From: Rhizophagus irregularis
Lineage: Eukaryota > Glomeromycota > Glomeromycetes > Glomerales > Glomeraceae
Reading direction: 5' to 3'
Length of the DNA stretch: 64,000 bases
NCBI RefSeq assembly: GCF_026210795.1
Contig: NC_089446.1
Coordinates: 1,889,001 to 1,953,000, forward strand
Positions 46,821 to 57,039 of this stretch are shown in pieces. The notes under the pieces were generated by a model, which was not told the DNA's origin, ran no database searches, and saw only the letters and a program-made list of their open reading frames with translations. A program made the translations under genes and the position numbers. Positions within the stretch are counted from its first letter, which is position 1. Every line of letters starts with the position of its first letter.

Positions 46821-48350
46821 TTATAAGCTATCATAATTTGACCATTCTTGATATAAAATTTCAAATTGATTATCTATATTTTGCTCTAATCTTTCTAAAA
46901 TACTTTGTATATTTTCATCATTATTTTCATTTGAATTGTTATTTATTTCCTCTTCAACTAAAGGTATTTCATTATCTTTTAGTGGAGTAGTTAATCTTGC
47001 TGTTAAGGTATTAATATTTTTTTGAGCTTCAAATGATAAATAATTAAAACAATGATTACATTTATCATTATATAAAGTTAAACATTCTTTATGAAAACCA
47101 TGCCCACAAATTAAAACAATACCATTAGATGAATCTATATTATTAGGTAATAAACATTTTTCTGCATCACAAAAATTATCATTAGCAGGTTTATATGCTG
47201 TATTCCATGCTAATGGAAGAACTTTTATATCTACATTAATTTCAAAGCTTGGAAGCATAAAACTTGGATATTTACTATTATTAATTTGGGTTGTATTTCC
47301 AATATTATGATAAATTTTATCAAAAAGAGAAAACAAAAATAAAGAAACTTTTCTTTCTAAATAATTTAATTTATCTTGAGAAATAGTTGGATTTCTTGAA
47401 TTAATAAAAGATTCTTTAAATGAATTATTATTTCTTTCAGCATCAATAATTTTTGCTTTTTGAATAATTTGCAGTGCATTATTTGATTCAGCAGTTTGAC
47501 TTCTAATAGAACTGTGGAAATTTTCAACAAAATAATCATTAAAAATAGGTAAATTTTTTTTCAAAACATTTGCCATTGGATGATTATTAAGCTCCCAATA
47601 AAACACATCACTTAAAAATACAAGTGGTGCTTTATTATAATTATGTCTCCTTAATCTTTGAAATAATACCCAAACTCTTACAACACTTTCTAAATATCCC
47701 TCAAAGTATCCACTTCTAAAAAGTACTGCATATATATCTAAAGTAAGTGGTATAGAATTATCTAACAAATCAATCATCATTCTATATTCTGCATCTTTAG
47801 AATTTTTAAAACGATTCATAATGACTTTTCTAATCTTTTTCCAACCATTAAATGTTAAATCTAAAATAAGATTAATTACAGTTTGTTTTGGCTTTTGAGA
47901 CAATACTTTTTTATCTCCAAATAAATCATGATACAACATCTCAAAGAAAAAATGGTAAGTTTGAAACAAGGTTTCTCTACTATTTAAAGAAATATGAAGT
48001 GGTCCAATCATAGGAATTAAACTTAATATTTGTTTTGGAATTCCAGATGCAATTCCTCTATTAATTCTTAATGTTATAGCTCTTCTTATATTTACTTGTC
48101 CTGGCCAATCAGCAATTATAGGAATAATGTAATGATCTAAATAATCAGTATTTTCTAACCTTTCAAATACTTTAAATAAAAGATTTGAACATTCAATATA
48201 ATCTTTAGTACTATGTAATGGGTGCAAAATAAAATCTACTAATTTGCTATTATTTAATGATCTTAATTCCTGATGTTTTTGAATGCGACCATCATAATTA
48301 TGAACATTAAGATTTTCAATTCTATTTTCATAAGAATCTTCAATTAACAA
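46821..48350 (-). CDS. Candidate transposase, C-terminal part with RING-like end
   Basis: An open frame of 509 residues. Its first codons are TTG-type, so it is better read as the continuation of the frame ending at 48344 than as a separate protein. Segments: VHNYDGRIQKHQELRSL, IIPIIADWPGQVNIRRAI, PMIGPLHISLNSRETLF, LLDNSIPLTLDIYAVLFR, FNDYFVENFHSSIRSQTAES, and a RING-like end with CDAEKC, CGHGFHKEC and CNHC. The Asp in IADWP and the Glu in YFVENFHS are candidate catalytic residues (inference). The RING-like finger could bind DNA or act in ubiquitin transfer. The tail is acidic and Asn-rich. I do not recognise a named superfamily. Confidence 0.75.
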   Translation of the reverse strand: MLIEDSYENRIENLNVHNYDGRIQKHQELRSLNNSKLVDFILHPLHSTKDYIECSNLLFKVFERLENTDYLDHYIIPIIADWPGQVNIRRAITLRINRGIASGIPKQILSLIPMIGPLHISLNSRETLFQTYHFFFEMLYHDLFGDKKVLSQKPKQTVINLILDLTFNGWKKIRKVIMNRFKNSKDAEYRMMIDLLDNSIPLTLDIYAVLFRSGYFEGYLESVVRVWVLFQRLRRHNYNKAPLVFLSDVFYWELNNHPMANVLKKNLPIFNDYFVENFHSSIRSQTAESNNALQIIQKAKIIDAERNNNSFKESFINSRNPTISQDKLNYLERKVSLFLFSLFDKIYHNIGNTTQINNSKYPSFMLPSFEINVDIKVLPLAWNTAYKPANDNFCDAEKCLLPNNIDSSNGIVLICGHGFHKECLTLYNDKCNHCFNYLSFEAQKNINTLTARLTTPLKDNEIPLVEEEINNNSNENNDENIQSILERLEQNIDNQFEILYQEWSNYDSL

Positions 48351-49582
48351 ATTTTTCCATAATTCATTTTGCTTTCATAATAACTTTTGCCTATTTGGTT
48401 CATAAAATAATTCTCAAACTTTTTAATAATTAATTTAGAGTCAATTCCTTTAGGATTATGTATTAAAATATTATTTGAAAAACATGGTATTCTTGGAATA
48501 TTAGGATTAGAATTTAATAATATTGTAACAAAATGAAAGATATTATGTGTTTCCAATAATGATGGCATAGTACGTCGATGAATATTATGGTAATCATCAA
48601 TATTCAAAACAAACATTTTTTCTATATTTTGTAAACAATAATTATCAACAGATTGTTCATGTTCATCTGAAACAATTTTTTTTTGTCGATTTACTGTCAT
48701 TCTTGATACTGATAATCCAAGATTTGCAAGTGTATCAATAGAAGTAGCTGATGCTCCAGAAGTTTGTAAATATGATCCAATATCAGCCTTAATTCCATTA
48801 ATGTATTTATTATTAATACTAGCTAAAAAATAGCATAAAGAAACTAATTTTTTCTTATTACTATTATTTGTTTTATCAGATTTAGTTTTAGGATTAGTTC
48901 CTTGATATAATTCATCAAAAAAACCAATTAAATCTGCATCTTCTGTTTCTAACATATTATTAAATTTATCAGGATCATAAATTGTTTTTTGTTCTAATAT
49001 TCTTTGATTTTTATAAAGAATATTAGACATTTTTTTAATTTTGTTACTTAAACTAATTTCATCTGTAATTGTTAATTGTGATATAATTTCTTGATAATCT
49101 GATTCAAATTGTTTTAGTTCTTCACCATTATATAAAATATCTTTTCTAAATGAATAAGTATGATTTCCCATTGTTAAAATATTATCATCATCCTTTTTTT
49201 TGGAAATTGGTGCAGTATATTCTTCTAACATATTATAATCAGGATCATTATCTGTTTTTTTTCTGCACAAACTACAAATTTTAGCAGTCTCATCTAAATT
49301 TAAAATTGGTATTAATCTTTTTGGTATCTTTTCAAGATTAAGGTTTTTTGATCTCTTATTTGCATTTTTTGATTGGCTTTTATATTCATCATGCTTTGGA
49401 TGAGAGCAAGTTTCATTATGTTTTAGGCTATAAGCCTCATTAATAATAAATTTATTATAGTGAGTTTGACATAATTTCATGCCAACTAAAATAGTTTCTT
49501 TTTGTGTTATTGGAATTTTTGTATTATTAGTCATTGTCCTAATTACTCCTTTGCAATCAGTTGAGTTAAAACTGCAGGACAT
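48344..49582 (-). CDS. Candidate transposase, N-terminal part
   Basis: 412 residues from the ATG at 49582. Cys/His pairs at the N-terminus (MSCSFNSTDC, LCQTHYNK, TCSHPKHDEY) and ICSLCRKKTD at about residue 100 suggest two or three zinc-binding fingers. A Lys-rich middle follows. The part LSVSRMTVNRQKKIVSDEHE resembles a helix-turn-helix region before FVLNIDDYHNIHRRTMPS, whose Asp residues are candidates for the first catalytic position. The frame ends at 48344 just past a run of five A (minus strand, 48356-48352). One extra A there would fuse it in frame to the next part, giving about 920 residues. Confidence 0.75.
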   Translation of the reverse strand: MSCSFNSTDCKGVIRTMTNNTKIPITQKETILVGMKLCQTHYNKFIINEAYSLKHNETCSHPKHDEYKSQSKNANKRSKNLNLEKIPKRLIPILNLDETAKICSLCRKKTDNDPDYNMLEEYTAPISKKKDDDNILTMGNHTYSFRKDILYNGEELKQFESDYQEIISQLTITDEISLSNKIKKMSNILYKNQRILEQKTIYDPDKFNNMLETEDADLIGFFDELYQGTNPKTKSDKTNNSNKKKLVSLCYFLASINNKYINGIKADIGSYLQTSGASATSIDTLANLGLSVSRMTVNRQKKIVSDEHEQSVDNYCLQNIEKMFVLNIDDYHNIHRRTMPSLLETHNIFHFVTILLNSNPNIPRIPCFSNNILIHNPKGIDSKLIIKKFENYFMNQIGKSYYESKMNYGKIC

Positions 49583-50211
49583 TTTTTTTGAATAAAATTT
49601 CAGAAATTTAAAGTTAAAAAAGTATTATTTTGTATTAAGTTAAAAAAAATAATATTTTTTATATTAAATTGAATAATAATATTTTATATTGAAAATGATG
49701 TTAATTTTATAAATATTTCTTGTGAATTTTTTAAAGGACTATTTATAAAAAAGTGAACCATATAAATTTTAATCATTTTACTTTATTTATTTATTTTATA
49801 TTGTTAATGAATTAATTCTTAAAATAGTTCATAAGATGTGCCAAAAATTAACCTTATTAACCTTATAACAATTGCAAGTCTTTATTTAATGATAACTTCT
49901 TGATTATTAAAAATTATTCTTGGTTATTTTAGCCATTAATTCTTGAATACCTAATTAATATATTGTAAAAGTTTCAAATTTCGCCCGAACATCTGTGGCT
50001 TCGCCCGAAGCTCCAAAGTCCGATTAGGAAATGATCAGCATATATATCAAATATTGAAAATTTCGGCCTAAAGCTAACTTTGGCGCCACATTTTATTTTG
50101 CTACAAAATTTTTATACTAAATTATTAATATATTATACTATTAAAAAAACAATTTAAAATAATTTTTTAGAATATTTATGGCCTGGAATAAAGTCTCAAA
50201 ATTAGTGTGAT
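49583..50211. other. Non-coding right subterminal region of the AGCATAGCG transposon
   Basis: AT-rich; no gene. It contains CGCCCGAACATCTGTGGCTT and the nearby GCCCGAAGCTCC, whose inverse occurs in the 606-bp relative at 41503-42108. This region would hold the promoter of the minus-strand transposase. Confidence 0.5.
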
Positions 50212-50271
50212 ATCACATATAATATGATCGGCAAATGATCGGCAAGGTGATATAAGCATGTTCGCTATGCT

Positions 50272-50280
50272 GTGTTGTAT
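50272..50280. repeat. 9-bp target duplication, right copy
   Basis: GTGTTGTAT, identical to 45981-45989. Confidence 0.95.
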
Positions 50281-51266
50281 GTATATTACATTTATACATT
50301 TTACATAAAGTAGAAATTACTTTGGACCTTTCTCTCTCTTCCTTTGATAAATCTTCTTCACGAATGGCACATGATTTTTTCTTCTTTGTATATTGCAATT
50401 CTTCAGAAGAAACTTCACTTTCATCAGAACATTAAGAAATAATAAATGTTAAAAATTCATTTGTTATATACTATTACACTATAAGTTGTGTAAAAACTTT
50501 ACCTTATTACGTGACTTTTTTTTCTTTGTCAAATTTTTGCCATCCTTTTATACTCACTAATAAATTCTTGAAAATCTGATTCATCTTCAAGTTCATTTGA
50601 AGGTCCATGTGCATTTACTGCCTTGTATGATATTGTATAATCTTTTGATTTGACTTTTTTTTTCAAAGTCTTTTGAACTATTGAACTTATTTTTTCCATA
50701 ACTTTTTTATATCTAATAGGTTCAATATTCAAAGTTTTCGCCATAGGTACCTTTATATTGTTACTTTTAACAAGTATCTGCACTTTTATTTCTTCAAGAT
50801 TACTATCTTCATAATCAATTTCTACATCATCAACATCCTCTCCCTTTTCAGAATCACTACTCACCAAAAAGAATATTCGATGATTCTCTTTTTTATCAAC
50901 ATTTTCAACTTCTTTTTCATTTGATAAATCACTTGGAGTGATGGTTTTTCTTGTCAATACTTCTGTACCATTGAGTTTTGCTATTACAAGTACTACAAAA
51001 GGTGTAGGAAAATGATTTTTCAAAGTTACTATTATAACCATACTTTTCATTAGCGTCAAACAAAAATTTATTTGCTTCTGGAAATAATGAATCTGGCTTG
51101 AAAATGCGCTGGTATATTTGTTGTGCACGTTTTGGATTTTTAGTTCTTGTAGATTTTTATTTTTATTACATTTACATGACTCTGGTTGTGGAAACTCAAA
51201 GTAGTATAAGCATTTTTGACAAGTATAACATGTACCTAAAAGGTATTTGCAATTGAGTTCTGTCAT

Positions 51267-51739
51267 TTGAACTGGTAATTTTTAACTGACGCAAAACTTT
51301 TTTTTCGCGTAGCATTTTTTATTATATAGAACTAAATTAGGGAAATGATCAGGAACACAGATAATAATGAACCAATAATCACTCAAAAAATTGGTTTCGG
51401 TTGTTTTTGGTGTTTTATCAGAATAATTTTAATTGATGACAAATCACCTAATCACACTAATTTGAAAACGGTGATAATATATGTCATGTTTTAATACCCG
51501 ATATGAAAAAAAACAAAGAAAAAACGTGTATCATTAAAAAATGCAACTATTATTTAATTTTAAGGACAGATAATAAAAGCCACAAGTCACAAGCAGTAGA
51601 TCATTCATCATTATTATATGATATACAAATTTATTCGAAAATATCTGAAAATATCCATAAAATCTGTTTATCATCCAGATATTCATATAGCTGTATAAGT
51701 ATCCAGATAGGTCATTCATGGATCTCAAGGTTTTCCATC
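51267..51739. other. Intergenic
   Basis: Upstream of the minus-strand Cys-rich gene, presumably its promoter. No gene recognised; short frames on both strands near 51500-51750 have no motif. Confidence 0.35.
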
Positions 51740-54700
51740 AACTACTCCCATTAATACTGGTCCCTCTCCTATAATTGAGGATTCCTCGCCCATTCAAATG
51801 ACCATCAAGTTTATACCCATTATAACCTCTACACCGCTTTATCCTTTCCATCTAGTATTGTTATTGCTTCTAATGGTTCCCTCACCTCACATCATATCCC
51901 ATCACATAGTCAAGAATATATCAATGTTCATGTTACTCAAACTAACATTAAAAACAAAATGGATCTTCTCGATTTTGATACCTTTGTGCGTAATCCCCTA
52001 ACCCCTTTGATATTATTAATGATCCTTTATCCAATTCTTTATTTTTAAATTTTCCTAATAATTCTCTTATCTCTAATTCTTTTAACATTTCCTTCTTCAA
52101 CATTAATGGTTTTAAATCCTATGGCCATGGTTCTTTTAAAATAGATCAAGTCTCCTCCTTTTTTTCCCAGAAGCATTTTTCATTTGGCGGTATTGTTGAT
52201 ACCCATCTCCCCCTAAACAAATGAATTTTTTTCTAAGCGAGTTAGTGATTATTCTTCTTTCCATTCTGACCTTGATTCCTCATGACACAGCCATTCTTCT
52301 GGTGGTGTCTCTTTATTCATTTACAACTCATTAGCTACCCATGTTCAGTTTTATGAATCACATTCTTTCCATATTCTATCAGTAGATTTATATTTCAAAG
52401 GCAATATTAAGCTTCATATTTTCGTAGTTTATATTCTGCCTACTAATGATCCTATTCTTTCCTCTGAAGTTATTGATCAATTAATTTCTTTTATTATCTT
52501 CACTACTTCATAAAATTTTCATCATGTTATTTGTGATGATTTCAATATGAATTTATTAAATAAATTTTATTCTATTTTTTAACATTGCAAGCCGCTGCTA
52601 AATGTGTTTATAGGTTGTTTTATTACCTTTTATCCCATGACTATGAAGATTGTAGATGTAATGACTTGTATCGACTATGTTTAATCCTGCCCTTTTCTTA
52701 GATGATACATGTTAACTGCATCAATTTTTGATGCACAAGACTTACACATTTCTGACCATAATCCTGTTATCATCTATTATGATGCTTTATTACTTTCTGA
52801 TGCTATTAAGCCTGCCCGTGCCTGTCATAACACTAGACGATTTTTAAATTTGATTCAGTTTCCCTTTCTCAATGGGATAACTATGCTGAAAAACTGGATT
52901 CTCTTTGTCAGATTGATATGGTTCAATTCAATTCATGGCCTCTTAACCAAAATTAAAGCAGCTAATGCTGAATTGCTATCTATTACCATTGGTAATACTT
53001 ACGCTCCAAAGATTTAGAATCTTTAATTCTGTCTTATCAATTCCTCTTCAAAGTGTTTAATACTATACGTCTTCTTCATAAAAATACTTTGCTCTATTCT
53101 TCCCATCATAAATACAAGTGATCTACATATCTTATTTGTATTAATATGATTTTATCTACCTACAAGAATACATTTACTTCTCCTTTAATTATTTCCCTTC
53201 TCTTCATGAATGCAGAAACAATGATTTTTCTGATTTACTTTCTTTGTTGAAGCAAATGACTTTACTTTTGCAAGGAATTTTTTTGTTAAAAGAAAAAGAA
53301 GTAAAAATTGATGCTAGAAATGATAATTTTGAATCTGACACCTCCACCTTTATTGAGTCCACTTTTCATGCATCAGACACAAATAACTTTGGACAGGGTT
53401 TGTGGACCATCCTACTCATTCTACACTCCTCACTTCTCCTGAAGACATTGATAAAGAAGTCATCAATCACTTTCAAAATTTTGATACTTTGCCAGATAGA
53501 TGGTTGGATGCTTACAAGCCACTTGATAATTTTTCGTCTAATATTTATGATTTTTTTATAGACCCTCCCAGCCTAGATGAATGGTTATTTACAGTGTCTA
53601 CCATGTCAATGATAAGGCTCCATAATTAAACTATGTTATGTTTATGACACTGTTTTTCGATTTGCCACCACAACGAATGGAAATGTTAACTCAAAAACAT
53701 GTGTCCAATCACTTTGCTTGAAGTGATTCGTAAAACCTTGGTTAAACTTTTCTCTTCTATCTTGGCTTCTCATGATGTTTTACACGGGGGTAACTTTGCT
53801 GGTCTTCCCAGATTACTTTGGAATCTATTATTCATGATTCTATGGTCACCAAATAACCCTTGTGGATCCATATCAGCAGATTTATTTCATCACCTAAATA
53901 TGCATTATGCAAGTACAGCAAAGTTATGGATGCATTGCACGATATCCATAAAGATGTGTGATTAAAAAAAATCAATTTTGATACGATTTTAATTTTGGCT
54001 GGAATTAACATAATTTTGGCCAGATTTATGATATGTAGATCAGTGTAACATCATATGATAACGCTAAGGCACTCCAATAAAATGTTTTTTTTTTATTTTT
54101 GCTTCTTTTTAATTTAATTTCTAATTTTAAAAAGTACACAAGTAGTATACGAGTCTTCAAGTTAAAACTAAAAAATTGATTTTTAAATTATAAATTTAAT
54201 CTATTACAGTATTTATAAAACTTTAAATTTAAGTATAATAAGAAACATAAAACATTTTGAATGCTCAACACTTGTGACAAAAAAATAGTGAAATATAAAG
54301 ATAACCATCCAAAATCTTTTTAAAAATTCACTTTCAAAATATCTTTACAATAAGTCTTCTCAAATGAACCTATATAAGCAAAAAGGGAGAATTTAGAACA
54401 ATAATTATTATTTAAAAAACTTAGATCTAAAAGGTAAAAAGAAAAAAAAAAAGAAATAGAAAACTAGCCAAAAGAATAAAAAAAACTCCAGCCCTAAATA
54501 TTCATACAACTCACAGACTGACATACCTTAAATCAGATGGGTTGTAACTATGTCAAATGGGTTAAAACACGGTTTTTTTTTAAAATATTTTTTTTTTTAA
54601 CATTGGCAAGTTAAAAAAAAAATTTTTTTCAATTGATCTACAACTCACCTGATGTGAAATCTTGTGTTTGCTGATCAGTTTAGTATTACGCAAAAGGACC

Positions 54701-54905
54701 AATGAGGCAATAAAGCAATTTTATCCTGTGAATCAAATCCGCCTATATGCCTTTCTCATGATATCTCAAAGGCCTTCGATTCTATGGATTTGAACATGTT
54801 ATGTTTCGCTCTACAACGCCTTTGTTTACCAAAATCGAGTTATCATAGCACATGGCCTATTCCTGCATATAGAGTTCATATTGGTCTTATTACTATTACT
54901 ATAAT
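51740..54905 (+). pseudogene. LINE copy C relic (ORF1 end, endonuclease, RT start)
   Basis: Colinear with copy B from the end of ORF1 into ORF2, with many indels and stops. Recognisable parts: FNINGFK near 52095, FGGIVDTHL near 52180, HISDHNPVII near 52750, TLLTSPEDIDKEVINHFQNF near 53440, PITLLEVIRKTLVKLF near 53705, GGNFAGLP, then LSHDISKAFDSMDL near 54760 and PAYRVHIG near 54870. Between 53868 and 54751 another element is inserted. The copy ends near 54905. It is more diverged than A and B. Confidence 0.85.
53869..54750. mobile_element. Insertion in LINE C with imperfect inverted ends, 0.9 kb
   Basis: The LINE frame breaks after TGGATC (53868) and resumes at CTTTCTCATG (54751) so that the encoded WILSHDIS-type motif is restored without gain or loss. 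The inserted ends CATATCAGCAGATTTATTTC and, inverted, CATATAGGCGGATTTGATTC match at about three quarters of positions. Target duplication is absent or at most one base. No coding sequence. Confidence 0.6.
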
Positions 54906-55000
54906 CTGAAACTCTTTCTCCTTTTCATTTTTACAAAAATTTCTGTACTAAATTTTTTTAAATTTTTTCACTTTATTAAAATTTTTTACATAAAATAAAA

Positions 55001-56402
55001 ATGTCGAACATGGGAGACTCAGTTAGAACTTACTCTGAAGAAGACTTTTTACAGTTTATTTCAGAAGAATGGGAGTCATTTTTATCTTACACAACTTTTC
55101 AGCTTGGACGGTTTGTTGAGAACGGCTTCCTAAAAACTTTGTTTGATAAAAACCCACAGCAACCTGTGGATAAAGCACAGCTTTTAGTAGATATGTTTGG
55201 TGAGTCTTCCAATCCAAACAACTTCGCTCAACAGGCGGCAGCGATGAATATACAACCAACCACCCTTTCACTTTTATTTTCTATAGCTCTTTACGCTTTG
55301 TCCAAATTGTAGGATTTCTTTGCGACCCACGCCTATACTAGATTTGGTGATATGGGTGACTCAGAATCAGAATGTCCCTCCGCTGATGACGAATTTCTAA
55401 AACCAGTATATGTTATACCCCAATACTGCCAGATGTGGAAATGACCCCTGTTGATCAAACTGTGACACCCGAAACTTTCTGGAAGAAAGATAAACAAAAG
55501 GCGCGTGTTACAGATGATAAACAAGTCATATACCAATCATATACGGCAAAACCTGAGGCACAAACCCCAGACAAACAAAATACCTTATTTTTGGGGGCAA
55601 AAACTTCCACACCTGGGGCCACACATATACTGATCGGATAACGAGAAGCCAAAGATGAGCGAGAGCAAGTCAGAGACATATTGTATACGACATTCCGTAT
55701 ATCTGGGACGTTGAAAAAATCTTAGGAGAATTAACGTTATGGGGCAAAACTATTAAGTTGTCATTAAAACGGCAACACAAATACCAGACTCTTAGAGTCA
55801 AAATAGTTTTGAACTCATTTATCCTTCCCCAATTTACCAAATTCTGGACGACTGGCCTAGAAGGTATACCTATGAGATGGTTCCCTGCAAGTTGGACTTT
55901 ACGAGAAAGAAAACAACGTGAAAAGTTCCAAGCTGTCATTCACGATATTCCGGAAGACATGATGATGGTACCTTGTAGGCTGACCGTAAACCACAATCAT
56001 TTTTAATGACGTGCGGTGCTAGCGCATTTAAAATTATAAAAACAAGTAAAGGTAAGAGGAAGCTTGTAGGATATTTTGAGAATTAGGATTGGCTGACAAT
56101 ACCCTAGGAATTCTGCAAGCTTTCTGGAAGAATTCTCAGGAGTTGTGATGGTGTCGACACTCTTTACCTACCTTGAAGAAAGTACCAACCAAACAAAAGG
56201 CAAAGAATGTTCCTGACAAAAAGCCCAGGAAATCCGTGCAATAGTCTGGTAACGTTAACCTTAAGAAGAAGGACCTGAAATCCTCGACTAGTACTAAAAA
56301 GCAAGCCAACTCTACTAAAAACCTGTTGAAGGATCCCAAATCCCAGAAGTCGAAGTCCAATAAGAAGTCTAGGGATAAAGGAGGTAATAAGGATAACTTG
56401 GT
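55001..56402 (+). pseudogene. Retroelement ORF1-like protein, frameshifted
   Basis: Starts MSNMGDSVRTYSEEDFLQFI, preceded by an A-rich leader. It runs to 55312, continues past TAG in the same frame (ATHAYTRFGDMGDSESECPS), then changes frame at about 55440 (PETFWKKDKQKARV) and again near 55680. There YDIPYIWDVEKILGELTLWG, KRQHKYQTLRVKI and GIPMRWFPASWTLRERKQRE suggest a small nucleic-acid-binding domain, perhaps RRM-like. A Lys-rich tail (LRKKDLKSSTSTKKQ-type) follows. It resembles the first ORF of a non-LTR element different from LINE A-E. No reverse transcriptase follows; the 3' end comes at 56795. Confidence 0.5.
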
Positions 56403-56559
56403 GGTTTTAGCAGAAATTTTATCCTTACTGTGAAAATTAGTTTAAGTATTCTACTCGGCTGATGCTGGGTGGTTGTCATCCTTTTTTTTCTTAAAGATTT
56501 AGTAGCTAATAGAATAATAGATTTTATTCAGAATAGGCAGAATAATTTTTTTTTTCAGG

Positions 56560-56798
56560 AACTATCACTAAATTAGTGTTTGAGTGTCTTTTGTTCTATT
56601 TGGTTCGTAGCTTGAGTTGTGGCTAAGCCTGTGTTCCTTGTGGAGCGAGACTGGGTGATCCTTTGATTCGTTTGAGAGGTTGGGTTGATCTTTAGCTTGG
56701 AGTAATATGATCTTACTATGTTTGTATCATTTCCTATGTATAGTGCGACCCCAGTAACGGTCTTCATTTTAAAAATAAAAATAAAAATAAAAAAATAT
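56560..56798 (+). repeat. Retroelement 3' end with (AAAAT)n tail
   Basis: GC-richer sequence ending CCCCAGTAACGGTCTTCATT, then four AAAAT units at about 56768-56795. Such a short tandem tail is typical of LINE or SINE 3' ends. It belongs with the ORF1-like relic upstream. Confidence 0.6.
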
Positions 56799-56930
56799 TA
56801 CTATAATCTAACTACTACCATCATATAATCTAGATACCATCTAGTCTAACTACCACCATCATATAATCTAGGTACCACCATATAGTCTAACTACATCACC
56901 ATATAATCTAACTACAATTCCCTTATACTT
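56799..56930. repeat. Short tandem repeats (ATATAATCTA)
   Basis: Imperfect units with CATATAATCTA and GTCTAACTACCACCAT recur four or more times. Confidence 0.65.
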
Positions 56931-57039
56931 AGAAAAAATGTAATTGAATAATGGGTAAATCAGTAGTAGAACGATACCTAAAAAGCAATATGTATACAGC
57001 AGACAATCTTCAGCTGCACAGTCTCTGATCTTATAGCAT

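Larger units (their letters stand above)
45990..50271 (-). mobile_element. AGCATAGCG transposon, 4,282 bp, near-intact
   Basis: Ends: left AGCATAGCGAACATCCCGAT, right (minus strand) AGCATAGCGAACATGCTTAT, with subterminal TTGCCGATCATTTG-type motifs at both ends. It is flanked by a perfect 9-bp duplication GTGTTGTAT. Removing the element and one duplication rejoins the reading of the interrupted gene, which independently proves the borders. Inside are two adjoining minus-strand frames and, near the left end, a set of long repeats (46084-46752). A 9-bp duplication is the rule for Mutator-like elements, but the encoded protein does not show Mutator hallmarks that I can recognise. The near-perfect duplication and open frames imply a recent insertion. 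Confidence 0.93.
45656..51266 (-). pseudogene. Cys-rich protein with C-terminal SAM-like domain, interrupted by a transposon
   Basis: Minus strand. The N-terminus at 51266 starts MTELNCKYLLGTCYTCQKC with further Cys (SCKCNKNK), probably zinc-binding. A middle segment in another frame reads RIFKPDSLFPEANKF and FCSTCNS. An acidic stretch and YKAVNAHGPSNELEDESDF follow to 50529. Next come KKSCAIREEDLSKEERERSK and KMYKCNIHT up to 50272. The 4.3-kb transposon then interrupts, and the frame resumes at 45980 with PCFIQDNQHLQLNPARLQ. After an intron (45899-45840), the last exon 45839-45656 holds FLEEEITVDIIKDLSDDQL and LGVVKIGW, the pattern of a SAM domain. Frame breaks in A runs (51154-51158, 50534-50538) may be real or assembly errors. 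Function unknown; it may be one of a multigene family (inference). Confidence 0.7.

Noticed and set aside
48344-48360. Programmed -1 frameshift between the two transposase frames
   Set aside because: The local sequence does not form a classical slippery heptamer in the zero frame, and no downstream fold was evident. The same A-run break occurs in the neighbouring unrelated gene.
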